Origin: Chitinophagaceae bacterium C216
GTDB lineage: Bacteria; Bacteroidota; Bacteroidia; Chitinophagales; Chitinophagaceae
DNA: 64,000 bases
Direction of reading: 5' to 3'
Assembly (NCBI GenBank): GCA_028485475.2
Contig: CP144143.1
Coordinates: forward strand, 930,001 to 994,000
A program made the position numbers and the translations under genes. Positions 28,305 through 37,251 of the stretch are shown one piece after another. Every line of letters begins with the position of its first letter. Position 1 is the first letter of the stretch. The notes below the pieces were generated by a model. It saw only the letters and a list, made by a program, of their open reading frames with translations. It made no database searches and had not been told where the DNA came from.

Positions 28305-28733
28305 TTAATTTTTTGCGGCGGATTTTTTGTCTTTACAACAGTCTGCCTTACCGTCTTTGCAACAGGCCTCGCCTTTTTCGCAGCAATCGGCATCTGCGTT
28401 GGCTGCTTTTCTTTCGTATTTGCAGCAAGCATGCAGTTTATCATAAGCGGCATCAGAAGCTGTGGCTCCGGCATTATCGTAGCCCGCAAGAGCTATTTTT
28501 TGCTGAATTTTTTCAACTGAAGTTTTATTATTGAAATGTACGGTAAGCTTTTTGGCATCCATATCCCAGTTGGCATAGGAAGCTCCTGCAGATTTAGCAG
28601 CTTTTTCGATTGTCTTTTTGCACATGCTACAATTGCCTGAAACATCAAAAGTGGCAGTCTTATTTTGTGCAAATCCTACAAAAGAAATCAAGGAGCATAT
28701 AATAGAAAGGGTAAATAATCTAAATGTTTTCAT
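28305..28733 (-). CDS. Exported HMA-domain protein with a Cys-rich tail
   Basis: A 142-residue protein: signal peptide ending GFAQN (about 22), HMA domain (about 25-92) with the loop GNCSMCKK, then a tail of about 45 residues rich in Cys and Lys (ACCKYERK, CCEKGEACCKDGKADCCKDK). Five CC pairs in so short a stretch look metallothionein-like. The HMA part could pass a soft metal to the tail. The metal is not shown by sequence; copper is most likely from family knowledge. Confidence 0.85.
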   Translation of the reverse strand: MKTFRLFTLSIICSLISFVGFAQNKTATFDVSGNCSMCKKTIEKAAKSAGASYANWDMDAKKLTVHFNNKTSVEKIQQKIALAGYDNAGATASDAAYDKLHACCKYERKAANADADCCEKGEACCKDGKADCCKDKKSAAKN

Positions 28734-28851
28734 GTTATAAGTGATTTAGAATGTTTTTTGGAAAGAAATTCACGGAAATAATAATTATCAGGCTGAAAAG
28801 AGCTTCTACTTAAGCATGTAGCTTAAGCGCATCTAATTGCCGTAAAACATT

Positions 28852-29241
28852 CTATATTCGGAAAACATTATTTTTCAGATAAACTTCGTTATCCGGTAAG
28901 GGTGGGGAAATGTCAATATATTCTGGCTTATAGAAGCCGTTGAATAAAGAAGTGAGTAGAAAATCAGTAGTTAATATCGGCAACTTTTGTAGGGGAGGTA
29001 ATTCCAGTACTACAAAAGAAGTTTTATTATGGTCGGTTTCCAGCTTAATGAAAGCTTCTTGGTCATTACAGCAGGCGTGCTGTTCTTTTTCCATACCACA
29101 TTTGCCACATTTTTTATCAGATCTAGAGACAAAAAGTGAAACGGAGGCTAGTCTGTCCATACAATAATGCGAGATAGCCACCACTCCGGTGGTCATCATA
29201 ACATAGCATACGAGTAATATGGACAAAATCGCCTTTTTCAT
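28852..29241 (-). CDS. HYC_CC_PP family protein
   Basis: A 129-residue protein with an N-terminal hydrophobic segment (about 4-24). It carries the three elements that name this family: HYC (in ISHYCMD), CC (in HACCNDQEAFIKLE) and PP (in LELPPLQ), plus KCGKCGM. The function is unknown; in Bacteroidota such genes sit near copper or heavy-metal genes. It is the first gene of the minus-strand cluster that continues with two HMA proteins. Confidence 0.8.
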   Translation of the reverse strand: MKKAILSILLVCYVMMTTGVVAISHYCMDRLASVSLFVSRSDKKCGKCGMEKEQHACCNDQEAFIKLETDHNKTSFVVLELPPLQKLPILTTDFLLTSLFNGFYKPEYIDISPPLPDNEVYLKNNVFRI

Positions 29242-29314
29242 TACATGGCAAAATTAGAAATAATTAATAATTCGTTTTTGTTAAAAAGCAATCAATTTTC
29301 TTGAAATTTGTTAA

Positions 29315-30835
29315 GTGGTGATTTTGAATAAAAAATATAATGTAATTGTTGTAGGAAGTGGTATCGGAGGGCTCTTGTGCGCCGCCTTACTTGCTCGTAA
29401 AGGCATGAAGGTGTGTGTGGTAGAAAAAAATAAGCAACTGGGGGGAAATCTGCAAACCTTTGCACGCGACAAGCAGTTGTTTGATACGGGCGTACATTAT
29501 ATTGGCGGGCTGGAAAAAGGACAGAATCTTTATCAGATTTTCAAATATGTGGGGCTCATGGAGGAGCTGAAGCTCGAGCGGATGGATGAATGTTTTGATA
29601 AAATTCTTATTGGAAACGATCCCACCGTTTACTGCCAGTCGCAGGGATATGATGCTTTTGTGAATACTCTTGCCGCATCTTTTCCCCAGGAACGGGATAA
29701 TATCATTGCATACTGCAATAAGGTGAAAGAGGTTTGTGCTTCTTTTCCCTTATATAATCTGAGGCTAAGGGGGGAGGAAGCGCATGAATATAAAGGCAAT
29801 AATGAAAGCGCCCAGGAGGTTATAGCGTCTTTTACAACTAATAAAAAACTGCAAGCAGTACTGGCAGGAAATAATATTTTATATGCTGGAGATGGTAATA
29901 CCACTCCTTTCCACATGCATGCACTTATCGCTAATAGCTATATTGAAAGTAGTTGGAAATGTGTAGGGGGTGGCTCGCAAATTGCGAAAATACTGGGTAG
30001 GATTATTAGAAACCATGGTGGGGATATTCTTCGAAATAGTGAAGTAACGGCTATGGTAGAAGAAGCTGGAGTTATTACCCATATTGAACTGGAAAACGGC
30101 GATTGCCTATATGGGGATTATTTTATTTCTAATATTCATCCGGCTGTAACATTGAAAATTACCCGCTCCCGTCTTATAGGAGAGGTATACAAAAAACGTA
30201 TAACGGAGTTATCTGGGGGCATATCTTCTTTTTCGTTGCATATGGTACTGAAGGAAGGTACTGTCCCTTATGAAAAATGCAATTATTACTACCACAAAGA
30301 AGGTGAATTGTGGAACATAAATAATTATATGCTCCCAAATTGGCCACTAGGTTACGGTTTATATTTCGCGGAAGATAAAAATCGTAAAGGATATGCCGCA
30401 ACGGTTTCGGTTTTAACGCCTATGCGGTACGAGGAGGTAAGCCCCTGGGTACATACCTATAATCGGGTAGGAAAAGAGGGATTTCGCGGGGCGAATTACG
30501 AAGCGTTTAAAAAGCAAAAAGCAACAGCATTAATGAATTTGGTGGGTGATCGATTTCCGCATATTGTGCAGAATATAAAAAGCTATTATACTTCCACCCC
30601 GCTCACGAATCGTGATTATATTGGGGATCCTACAGGAAGTATGTACGGTATTTTAAAGGATTATCATGACCCCCTCAAAACAATGATAAGTCCGCGGACG
30701 AAAATTCCTAATCTTTTTTTAACGGGCCAAAACATAAATTTGCACGGTATATTGGGTACATCATTAAGTGCCACACTTACTTGCATAATGTTATTGAAGG
30801 ATTCTTCAATTATAGATAATATTAGAAATGCATAA
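29315..30835 (+). CDS. FAD-dependent oxidoreductase of the phytoene desaturase/retinol reductase type
   Basis: A 506-residue protein starting at GTG 29315, with the dinucleotide-binding motif VVGSGIGGLLCAALLA at about 11-26 and the NLQTF and DTGVHYIGG region that follows. A C-terminal FAD motif (NLFLTGQNINLHGILGTSLSAT) is also present. It belongs to the CrtI/CrtISO/RetSat group, which desaturates or isomerises polyene or isoprenoid chains. Its stop overlaps the start of the C45 gene by eight bases (ATGCATAA), so the two are probably co-translated. The substrate is unknown; carotenoid synthesis genes are not nearby. Confidence 0.86.
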   Translation: MVILNKKYNVIVVGSGIGGLLCAALLARKGMKVCVVEKNKQLGGNLQTFARDKQLFDTGVHYIGGLEKGQNLYQIFKYVGLMEELKLERMDECFDKILIGNDPTVYCQSQGYDAFVNTLAASFPQERDNIIAYCNKVKEVCASFPLYNLRLRGEEAHEYKGNNESAQEVIASFTTNKKLQAVLAGNNILYAGDGNTTPFHMHALIANSYIESSWKCVGGGSQIAKILGRIIRNHGGDILRNSEVTAMVEEAGVITHIELENGDCLYGDYFISNIHPAVTLKITRSRLIGEVYKKRITELSGGISSFSLHMVLKEGTVPYEKCNYYYHKEGELWNINNYMLPNWPLGYGLYFAEDKNRKGYAATVSVLTPMRYEEVSPWVHTYNRVGKEGFRGANYEAFKKQKATALMNLVGDRFPHIVQNIKSYYTSTPLTNRDYIGDPTGSMYGILKDYHDPLKTMISPRTKIPNLFLTGQNINLHGILGTSLSATLTCIMLLKDSSIIDNIRNA

Positions 30836-32492
30836 AGGCAATAAAATTTTACGAAGTTTTTTATGGGTGATAGGTATTATTGCCTTCATCTTGGCGCTGT
30901 TTATCATTTACCTATTACGTGTGTCCAAAGTCAGGCCGCCGGTAGTAGAAGGAAATTATTCTGAACTAAAATTGCAACGGGCGCAATTGGATTCTGGATT
31001 TTATGTTATTAGAAATAACTGGTTTCGGAAAAATAAAGCGGGTCTGTATGAGATGTATATTGAAGGACAACCCTTTGAAAGGGGCGTCATAAATGGCAAA
31101 TTAAGTGAAGAGTTGGTAAAGGAGCAGGAATCGTATTTTACTGCTCAAATTCATAAAATGATTCCTTCCCCGTTGTACCTGCGTTTTCTGCGGTACTTTA
31201 TCGGCTGGTTTAATAAGGAACTGCCTCAATATGTGGATTCGGAGTATCAGCAGGAGATTTATGGGGTGTCGTTTTCCGCATCGGATGAATTCCGGTATAT
31301 CGGGTCCAATTATCAGCGTATTTTAAATTATCATTCAGCACATGATATAGGGCATGCACTTCAAAATATGAAGCTGGTGGGATGTACCTCCTTTGGTACC
31401 TGGGGAAGCGCATCAGAAGACAGCACGCTTATTATCGGCCGTAATTTTGACTTTTGGGTGGGTGATGATTTTGCAAAAAATAAGATCATTGCTTTTGTTA
31501 ACCCATCTGAGGGATACAAGTTTGCGAGTATTACTTGGGCTGGGTTTGTGGGGGTAGTATCCGGTATGAATGAAAAAGGACTTACAGTAACCATCAATGC
31601 CGCCAAGAGTAAAATTCCATCTGGAGCTGCGACTCCTGTGAGTCTGGTCGCCCGAGAAATTATTCAGTATGCCAAAAATATTTCAGAGGCAGTAGCTATA
31701 GCCCGAAGCCGGAAAATGTTTGTAAGCGAATCGTTTTTAGTAGGGTCGGCAGCGGATAATAAGGCGGTGATTATTGAAAAAACTCCCGATTCCATAGCGG
31801 TATATGACCCCAATCAAAATGAAATTTTCTGTACCAATCATTTCCAGAGTAATGAATTCCGAAATAGCGAGCTCAATGTAAAGCAGATTGAGAATAGTGC
31901 ATCTGCCTACCGCTATCAAAGACTCACACAGCTAGTACGCCAGAACGGAAAAAATTCGGTGCAGAAAACCGTAAATGTTCTTAGAGATTATAAAGGATTG
32001 GATGATGCGGACATTGGTTTGGGCAATGAAAAAGCCATTAATCAGTTTATCGCACATCATGCGGTAGTTTTTCAACCGCAAGAGCTTAAAATGTGGGTGT
32101 CTACCTCACCTTGGCAGCTGGGTGAATTTGTGTGTTACGACTTGAAAAAAGTTTTTGCTCAACAAGGTCTGAAAGAAAACAGGGAGATTTGTGATACAGC
32201 CCTCACTATTCCTGCAGACAGTTTTATCACCACAGAGACCTTTAGACGCTACGCATCTATTCGAAATAAAGAGTCTAAATTACTTGAGGAGGGAAGCCTT
32301 GCTCCCGATAGTATTATCGCCATTAACCCCAACTTCTATAATAGTTATATAATAGTGGGGGATTACTGGTTTAAGAGAAAAGAATACGCTAAAGCCCTTC
32401 CTTATTACCAACAGGCGTTGCAAAAAGAAATTGCTACTGTGGAGGAAAGAAAGCGCATCGAGGAGCTGATTGCTGAATGTCAGCAACCATAA
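30828..32492 (+). CDS. C45-family autoproteolytic acyltransferase/peptidase, membrane-anchored
   Basis: A 554-residue protein with an N-terminal membrane segment (about 9-30). The C45 (acyl-CoA:6-APA acyltransferase-like, Ntn-hydrolase) motif KLVGCTSFG places the nucleophile at Cys186, with self-cleavage expected between Gly185 and Cys186. GRNFDFW near 205 and SGMNEKGLTVTINAAKS near 245 are also family features. The C-terminal 60 residues (NPNFYNSYIIVGDYWF, ALPYYQQALQKE) resemble a TPR. It probably hydrolyses or transfers an acyl group on the product of its FAD-enzyme partner, an inference from the gene overlap. Confidence 0.83.
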   Translation: MHKGNKILRSFLWVIGIIAFILALFIIYLLRVSKVRPPVVEGNYSELKLQRAQLDSGFYVIRNNWFRKNKAGLYEMYIEGQPFERGVINGKLSEELVKEQESYFTAQIHKMIPSPLYLRFLRYFIGWFNKELPQYVDSEYQQEIYGVSFSASDEFRYIGSNYQRILNYHSAHDIGHALQNMKLVGCTSFGTWGSASEDSTLIIGRNFDFWVGDDFAKNKIIAFVNPSEGYKFASITWAGFVGVVSGMNEKGLTVTINAAKSKIPSGAATPVSLVAREIIQYAKNISEAVAIARSRKMFVSESFLVGSAADNKAVIIEKTPDSIAVYDPNQNEIFCTNHFQSNEFRNSELNVKQIENSASAYRYQRLTQLVRQNGKNSVQKTVNVLRDYKGLDDADIGLGNEKAINQFIAHHAVVFQPQELKMWVSTSPWQLGEFVCYDLKKVFAQQGLKENREICDTALTIPADSFITTETFRRYASIRNKESKLLEEGSLAPDSIIAINPNFYNSYIIVGDYWFKRKEYAKALPYYQQALQKEIATVEERKRIEELIAECQQP

Positions 32493-32498
32493 CAAAGT

Positions 32499-33203
32499 TT
32501 ATTCGGTGTATTTATATCCAACACCTCTTACTGAGTGAAAATAGCGTGGATTGCGGCTGTCTTTTTCGAAGTATTTCCTGAAATTGAGAATGAAATTATC
32601 AATAGTACGGGTGGTGGGATATACGTTATACCCCCACACATACTGTAGAATCTTTTCCCGGGGAACCACTTCGTTTTTATTTTCAATAAGCAGCTTTAAA
32701 AGCATGGTTTCTTTCTTGCTTAGCTGGACCTTACCGGCATATTTCGTAGTGGCTTCCTGAGCTTTAAAATCGATAATATTCCCTCCAAAAGAGTATGTAT
32801 TGCCGAGAGTGCTCTTCTCTTGCAGTTTTTGATTTTTTTCAATCAGTTTTTTTATGCGAAGTAGTAATTCTTCTAGATTAAAGGGTTTGGTGATATAATC
32901 ATCGGCGCCTTTTTTCAATCCCAGCACCTTATCGGCGCTGGTATTTTTGGCACTGAGCATTAAAATTGGCACTTCGTTGTTGTTCAAACGGATGGTTTCG
33001 GCTACCGCAATGCCATCCATTTCGGGCAGCATTACATCTAGTATGATGAGGTCGAAATATTCGTTTTTTACAGCTTGAAGTGCTTCGTTGCCATCATAAG
33101 CAGAGGTGACCTGGTAGCCTTCCAGCTCCAGATTCAGTTTTAAAGCCTCATGAAGGTTTTCCTCGTCTTCTACCAAAAGAATATTTGATGGTCTTTCTTC
33201 CAT
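32499..33203 (-). CDS. OmpR-family response regulator
   Basis: A 234-residue regulator: receiver domain with phosphorylated Asp56 (ILDVMLPE) and the conserved Lys in ITKPF near 107, followed by a winged-helix DNA-binding domain (about 135-232, ending VRGVGYKYTE). It is encoded 30 bases after its histidine kinase on the same strand. Its stop codon is 6 bases from the stop of the convergent C45 gene. Confidence 0.95.
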   Translation of the reverse strand: MEERPSNILLVEDEENLHEALKLNLELEGYQVTSAYDGNEALQAVKNEYFDLIILDVMLPEMDGIAVAETIRLNNNEVPILMLSAKNTSADKVLGLKKGADDYITKPFNLEELLLRIKKLIEKNQKLQEKSTLGNTYSFGGNIIDFKAQEATTKYAGKVQLSKKETMLLKLLIENKNEVVPREKILQYVWGYNVYPTTRTIDNFILNFRKYFEKDSRNPRYFHSVRGVGYKYTE

Positions 33204-33233
33204 TCTGCTCTAGATTTGTCAAAGGGCTGAAAT

Positions 33234-34226
33234 TCAGCTATTGAATTTGACTGCAAAAATACTTCCCTTTGGATTGTTATTTGTCATTAAAATGTCTGCA
33301 TTGTGATCTTTAGCAATTTTCTCACACAGGTATAACCCCAGACCCGTTCCTTGTTTTTTACGGGTGGCTTCATTACCCACACGGTAAAACTTTAAAAAAA
33401 TCTTGCTCCGCTCTTCTTCTGCAATACCGATGCCTTCGTCCATTACCCGCATAACCACCGCATCATTTTCCTTGCGCAGTGTGACGGTGACGGGGTCCTT
33501 TCTTTCTGAGTATTTTAACGCGTTTTCTATTAAATTGTTTATCAATATTTGCAATAGCAGGGGATCTCCCAAAACATCAATTCCGTCTGATATATCGCTG
33601 TGAATAATTCTATCGGGGAAACGTTGAGAAAATTCCGACACCCGGTCCTTTAAGAGCGAGGAAAAGTCGATCTCCTCTTTATTTAATTTATAATTTTTGT
33701 TCTCCAATTGGGAGGATACCAAAATATTGTTGGTTAAAAAATCCAGGCGTTTGGTTTCCTCCAGCGACATCTGTATTAGTTTCCGCTGTTTCTGCTCATC
33801 CAGTTGATGCTTGAGTAAGGTTTCCAGATTCAGTTTTGCAATGGCAATGGGGGTTTTTAATTCGTGAGTAACCGCCATTACGAAGTTTTCTTGCTGCTCT
33901 TGTAAAAGAATTTGTTGTTTAATAGAGCGAAATACATAGGCGGCACCTAAGAGGATCAGTCCTAAAAATACGACACCCTCACCTGCGTATTTAATGGTAT
34001 TGCGATGATGCCCTTCGCGGATACGTGCCAGCTCAGCATCATACAAACTGGGTTGCTGCTCTCTAGATACGGTTGTTTCTAGATGGTATAACTGAAGGGA
34101 GTACATTTGGCGGTTTTGCAGCTCCAAAGCCACAAACCACCATACCAAAGCGGCTACTACATAGATTAGCAGTAGCCAAAAAAGGCGTGTAGCTCTTTTT
34201 AACCGGGTTTTGAGATCCTTTTTCAT
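33234..34226 (-). CDS. Two-component sensor histidine kinase
   Basis: A 330-residue kinase with two membrane segments (about 14-34 and 82-100) around a short periplasmic loop of about 45 residues, no clear HAMP domain, then the dimerisation box FVMAVTHELKTPIA (His121), N box NLIENALKYS, G1 MDEGIGI and G2 GTGLGLYL. The small sensor loop gives little idea of the stimulus. Its neighbours on the same transcript are gldH (6 bases upstream) and the response regulator. Confidence 0.94.
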   Translation of the reverse strand: MKKDLKTRLKRATRLFWLLLIYVVAALVWWFVALELQNRQMYSLQLYHLETTVSREQQPSLYDAELARIREGHHRNTIKYAGEGVVFLGLILLGAAYVFRSIKQQILLQEQQENFVMAVTHELKTPIAIAKLNLETLLKHQLDEQKQRKLIQMSLEETKRLDFLTNNILVSSQLENKNYKLNKEEIDFSSLLKDRVSEFSQRFPDRIIHSDISDGIDVLGDPLLLQILINNLIENALKYSERKDPVTVTLRKENDAVVMRVMDEGIGIAEEERSKIFLKFYRVGNEATRKKQGTGLGLYLCEKIAKDHNADILMTNNNPKGSIFAVKFNS

Positions 34227-34232
34227 ACAAGT

Positions 34233-34706
34233 TTAACGAGGGGGTGTATTGTCGATCCGTTCCAGTGCAATGCCAGCATTTAAAATATAGGGTAGGGTGG
34301 AATCTCGCATCTGATGCTCCAGTACGAAGCGGTGTATACCGGGCGTTAGATGAACCGGTTGTAACACCTTGATTCGCTGATAATACAAATCGTCCATTAC
34401 ATCACCTGCCCAATTTCCAGAACTATCGGTTAAAGGAATGGTGAGGTCGTAGGATGAAAGTATGTGTTTGGCCGAATTCTGAATTTCCAGTTTGGCCAGC
34501 AATTTATTGTAGGGGAATTGATATGTATGCCGCATCACAAAGTATAGCTGATAGTCGGCACTATCCGGTATATCATACCGCACTACAGCCCGGATATTTT
34601 TAGGCCATTCGTGTAAAGGAAAGTCTGCCAACTTTTCGTCTACAACAACTTCTTTGCACGAAATAATGGTTACTGCAAGTGAAAGAAATAATAAAATGTA
34701 ACGCAC
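34233..34706 (-). CDS. gldH: Gliding motility lipoprotein GldH
   Basis: A 157-residue lipoprotein (lipobox TIISC, about residue 17) with the GldH pattern: an early W and basic region, DSADYQLYFVMRHTYQFPY, then SGNWAGDVMDDLYYQ and a terminal EHQMRDSTLPYILNAGIAL. GldH is an accessory of the Gld gliding and type IX secretion machinery in Bacteroidota. It stands between yicC and a two-component pair on the minus strand; other gld genes are not in the window. Identification is by pattern, not by a single motif. Confidence 0.78.
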   Translation of the reverse strand: MRYILLFLSLAVTIISCKEVVVDEKLADFPLHEWPKNIRAVVRYDIPDSADYQLYFVMRHTYQFPYNKLLAKLEIQNSAKHILSSYDLTIPLTDSSGNWAGDVMDDLYYQRIKVLQPVHLTPGIHRFVLEHQMRDSTLPYILNAGIALERIDNTPPR

Positions 34707-34747
34707 TTTTCTTATTTATTGCAAAGTTATGCCAAGTTGTGGAGTTG

Positions 34748-35623
34748 CTACAATACATTCAACACCTGTTCTTTGGCTTTTTCTAGTTCGTCTTTCATCA
34801 TTACAACAATTTTCTGAATGGCAGCATCGTAAGCTTTGGAACCGGTAGTATTGATTTCTCTGCCTATTTCCTGCAAAACAAAGGAGAGCTTTTTCCCTTT
34901 GATGTCGGTATTTTCTGCAAGTATTTCCATGAAATAGTTGCAATGATTCTGGAGGCGAACCATTTCTTCGGTAATATCGATTTTTTCGATATAATAAATC
35001 AATTCCTGTTCCAAGCGATTTTCATCATAGTTATCCTTTCCCACCTTTTCTTCCAAGAGTTTTACAATACCATCTCGAATATTTTCTTGGCGCTGGGCAT
35101 CAAGAGGAGTGATTTCGGTTTGCAAGGAAAGAATATTCTCAATTCGTTTACGTAATTCCTGTTCTAGAATACTGCCTTCATTTTCCCGGTGCTTATTCAA
35201 ATCTGCAACTGCCTCTTTTATGAGTCCTTGTAACTCTTGCCACTCATCATCGGAAAGCGTTTCACTACTGGGGGTAATTACTTCGGGCAACTTAATAATC
35301 GCATTTAGAATGTTGGATGTGTCCATACCCAACTCTTTCGATAATCCCTCCAAGGTATGATAATAAGCTCTTGCTAAATCTGTGTTGATAACCACAGGTG
35401 TGGCATCTCCTGTTTCTTTCAGGCTTATGGTACAATCCACACTTCCTCTATTCAATCCTTCTGCCAGAGTCTTTCTGATGTCGAACTCAAACGGTTTTAC
35501 GAGTGCCGGTAAACGTAATGATAAATCAAATTGTTTGCCATTTAAAGACTTGATATCGATCAGAAATGTTTTTCTTCCAATAGCTCTTTCTGCACGGCCA
35601 AAGCCTGTCATTGATTTCAGCAT
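34748..35623 (-). CDS. yicC: YicC-family endoribonuclease
   Basis: A 291-residue protein starting MLKSMTGFGRAE, the family N-terminus, and ending with FVLQEIGREINTTGSKA, AAIQKIVVMMKDELEKAKEQ, the conserved C-terminal helix. Central EGSILEQELRKRI and LEQELIYYIEKIDITEEMVRL also match. YicC proteins are hexameric endoribonucleases acting on small RNAs in some species. It is the first gene of the minus-strand group yicC-gldH-kinase-regulator. Confidence 0.95.
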   Translation of the reverse strand: MLKSMTGFGRAERAIGRKTFLIDIKSLNGKQFDLSLRLPALVKPFEFDIRKTLAEGLNRGSVDCTISLKETGDATPVVINTDLARAYYHTLEGLSKELGMDTSNILNAIIKLPEVITPSSETLSDDEWQELQGLIKEAVADLNKHRENEGSILEQELRKRIENILSLQTEITPLDAQRQENIRDGIVKLLEEKVGKDNYDENRLEQELIYYIEKIDITEEMVRLQNHCNYFMEILAENTDIKGKKLSFVLQEIGREINTTGSKAYDAAIQKIVVMMKDELEKAKEQVLNVL

Positions 35624-35713
35624 AACTATGTTTTAATGTAAAGATAACGTTTGCATATGGCTTGTACACAAATTTAATGAGTGGAGTAAGTTTCAATCGT
35701 TGGCTTATAGTTG

Positions 35714-35743
35714 AAAAAAAATCCCTTCAAAGGAAGAAGGGAT
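35714..35743 (-). terminator. Minus-strand intrinsic terminator upstream of yicC
   Basis: ATCCCTTC / GAAGGGAT stem with a 7-base loop. On the minus strand it is followed by a run of T. It would stop a minus-strand transcript made from the 35744-36259 gap before yicC, although no gene is visible there. Confidence 0.65.
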
Positions 35744-36237
35744 ATTTATATTGATGGGTTAGTAAGTACGGGAAACAAATTTCCCAACACAATATTAAAT
35801 ATTATTTTAACGATATAAAAATAATTTGACAAAAATTTTATTAACAAATAATAAGAGTGATTGTGGATATCATCCCGCTTCTATACGGCACAATCATGTA
35901 TGATGAGTAAGAACGTTTTTATTGCATGTATATTAAGTTTCTGAAACATGCATGAATAAAGCGTTTCAGAAGATAGGTTAGTGACCGTTTATAAATTGTT
36001 TAGATGAATAAGCTAGTATAGTATCCATACTACTAGTATCATATCGTCGGGATTTTTTTATTGAAAAAAAAACAATGTATTACTGCATCCGTGCGTTGTT
36101 TTATGGTAAATGTAGTTTTCTATTATTTGTTTAGTGAGGTGATACTACGCTATTCATTAGAATGTTGAGGATATATTGCTGCAAATGAAAATAAGTGGAT
36201 ACTGTTAAGTACTATACTCGTGATGCAAAATTTTCTG

Positions 36238-36245
36238 TACGTTTG
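36238..36245 (+). promoter_or_regulatory. Bacteroidota -7 element before the lpxD-like gene
   Basis: TACGTTTG fits TAnnTTTG and lies 14 bases before the start codon at 36260. No good -33 box was seen. Confidence 0.45.
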
Positions 36246-36259
36246 ATAAAACGTTTTTT

Positions 36260-37228
36260 ATGAAATTCGAACAACCTGTAGCGTTAAAAGAAATTGCCCG
36301 CCTTATAAATGCAAGATTAGTTGGTAATACCGAAGCCTATGCTACCGGTATTAATGAAATTCATATGGTGGAAGAAGGGGATCTGGTATTTGTCGATCAT
36401 CCAAAGTATTATGAAACTTGTATAAAGTCTGCAGCTAGTTTTATCATCATCAATAAGGAAACCGACTTTCCCGAGGGGAAAGCCTTACTGGTTACCGATG
36501 AACCATTTGAGGCCTATTTGAAAATAGTAGAACAGTACCGTCCATTTAAGCCTTCTATGGATCTTGTTGCAGCGTCGGCAGTTGTTGGGGAGGGATCTGT
36601 AGTGATGCCTAATGTGTATCTGGGAAATAATGTAGTAATAGGAAAAAACTGTGTTATTTATCCCAATGTTACCATATTAGACCATTGTGTTATCGGTGAT
36701 CATGTAATTATTCAGAGTGGTACGGTAATTGGCGGTGATGCGTTTTATTATAACAAGAAAACCAATCGAGAAATCCATTATAAAAAAATGACCAGCTGCG
36801 GACGTGTGGTTATTAAAGATTTTGTAGAGATTGGCGCCGGCTGTACGATTGATCGAGGGGTTACAGGTGATACCGTGATCGGAGAGGGCACTAAAATAGA
36901 TAATCAGGTACATATAGGACATGATACCGTTGTGGGAAGAAACTGCCTGTTTGCCGCACAGGTAGGTATAGCAGGTGCTGTGGTCATAGAAGATGAGGTC
37001 ATTTTGTGGGGACAGGTAGGTATTAGCAAAACGCTTACTATCGGAAAAGGCGCAGTAATCAATGCACAAAGTGGGGTTCCTTCTTCTCTAGATGGGGGTA
37101 AAATATATTTTGGTACACCGGCACTCGAAGCGCGCACTAAAGTAAAAGAGCTTGCCTGGATAAAACGCATTCCCGAAATGTGGGATAAACTGAAAGCATT
37201 GTCTTCCGGTACGGTAAATGAAAAATAA
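36260..37228 (+). CDS. LpxD-like acyltransferase (UDP-3-O-acyl-glucosamine N-acyltransferase family)
   Basis: A 322-residue protein with an LpxD N-terminal uridine-binding-like domain (about 1-95) and a left-handed beta-helix of hexapeptide repeats (about 105-270). The expected catalytic His is His221 in VHIGHDTVVG, matching the active-site loop of LpxD. The region that is GDGFGF in classical LpxD reads GGDAFYYNKK here, so it is probably the second, shorter LpxD paralogue of Bacteroidota. Whether it acts in lipid A synthesis or on another surface sugar is unclear. DUF72 follows 23 bases later. Confidence 0.82.
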   Translation: MKFEQPVALKEIARLINARLVGNTEAYATGINEIHMVEEGDLVFVDHPKYYETCIKSAASFIIINKETDFPEGKALLVTDEPFEAYLKIVEQYRPFKPSMDLVAASAVVGEGSVVMPNVYLGNNVVIGKNCVIYPNVTILDHCVIGDHVIIQSGTVIGGDAFYYNKKTNREIHYKKMTSCGRVVIKDFVEIGAGCTIDRGVTGDTVIGEGTKIDNQVHIGHDTVVGRNCLFAAQVGIAGAVVIEDEVILWGQVGISKTLTIGKGAVINAQSGVPSSLDGGKIYFGTPALEARTKVKELAWIKRIPEMWDKLKALSSGTVNEK

Positions 37229-37251
37229 CCTACAAGCTAAAGTTAGCCACT

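Larger units (their letters stand above)
35637..36259. other. AT-rich intergenic region of 620 bases
   Basis: I see no coding region here. It lies between divergent yicC and lpxD-like genes. It holds a minus-strand terminator (35714-35743), a small palindrome GGGAAACAAATTTCCC near 35770, an inverted repeat TCTGAAAC / GTTTCAGA (35940-35947 and 35963-35970) and a TACGTTTG element for the lpxD-like gene. No tRNA or known RNA was recognised. Confidence 0.5.
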
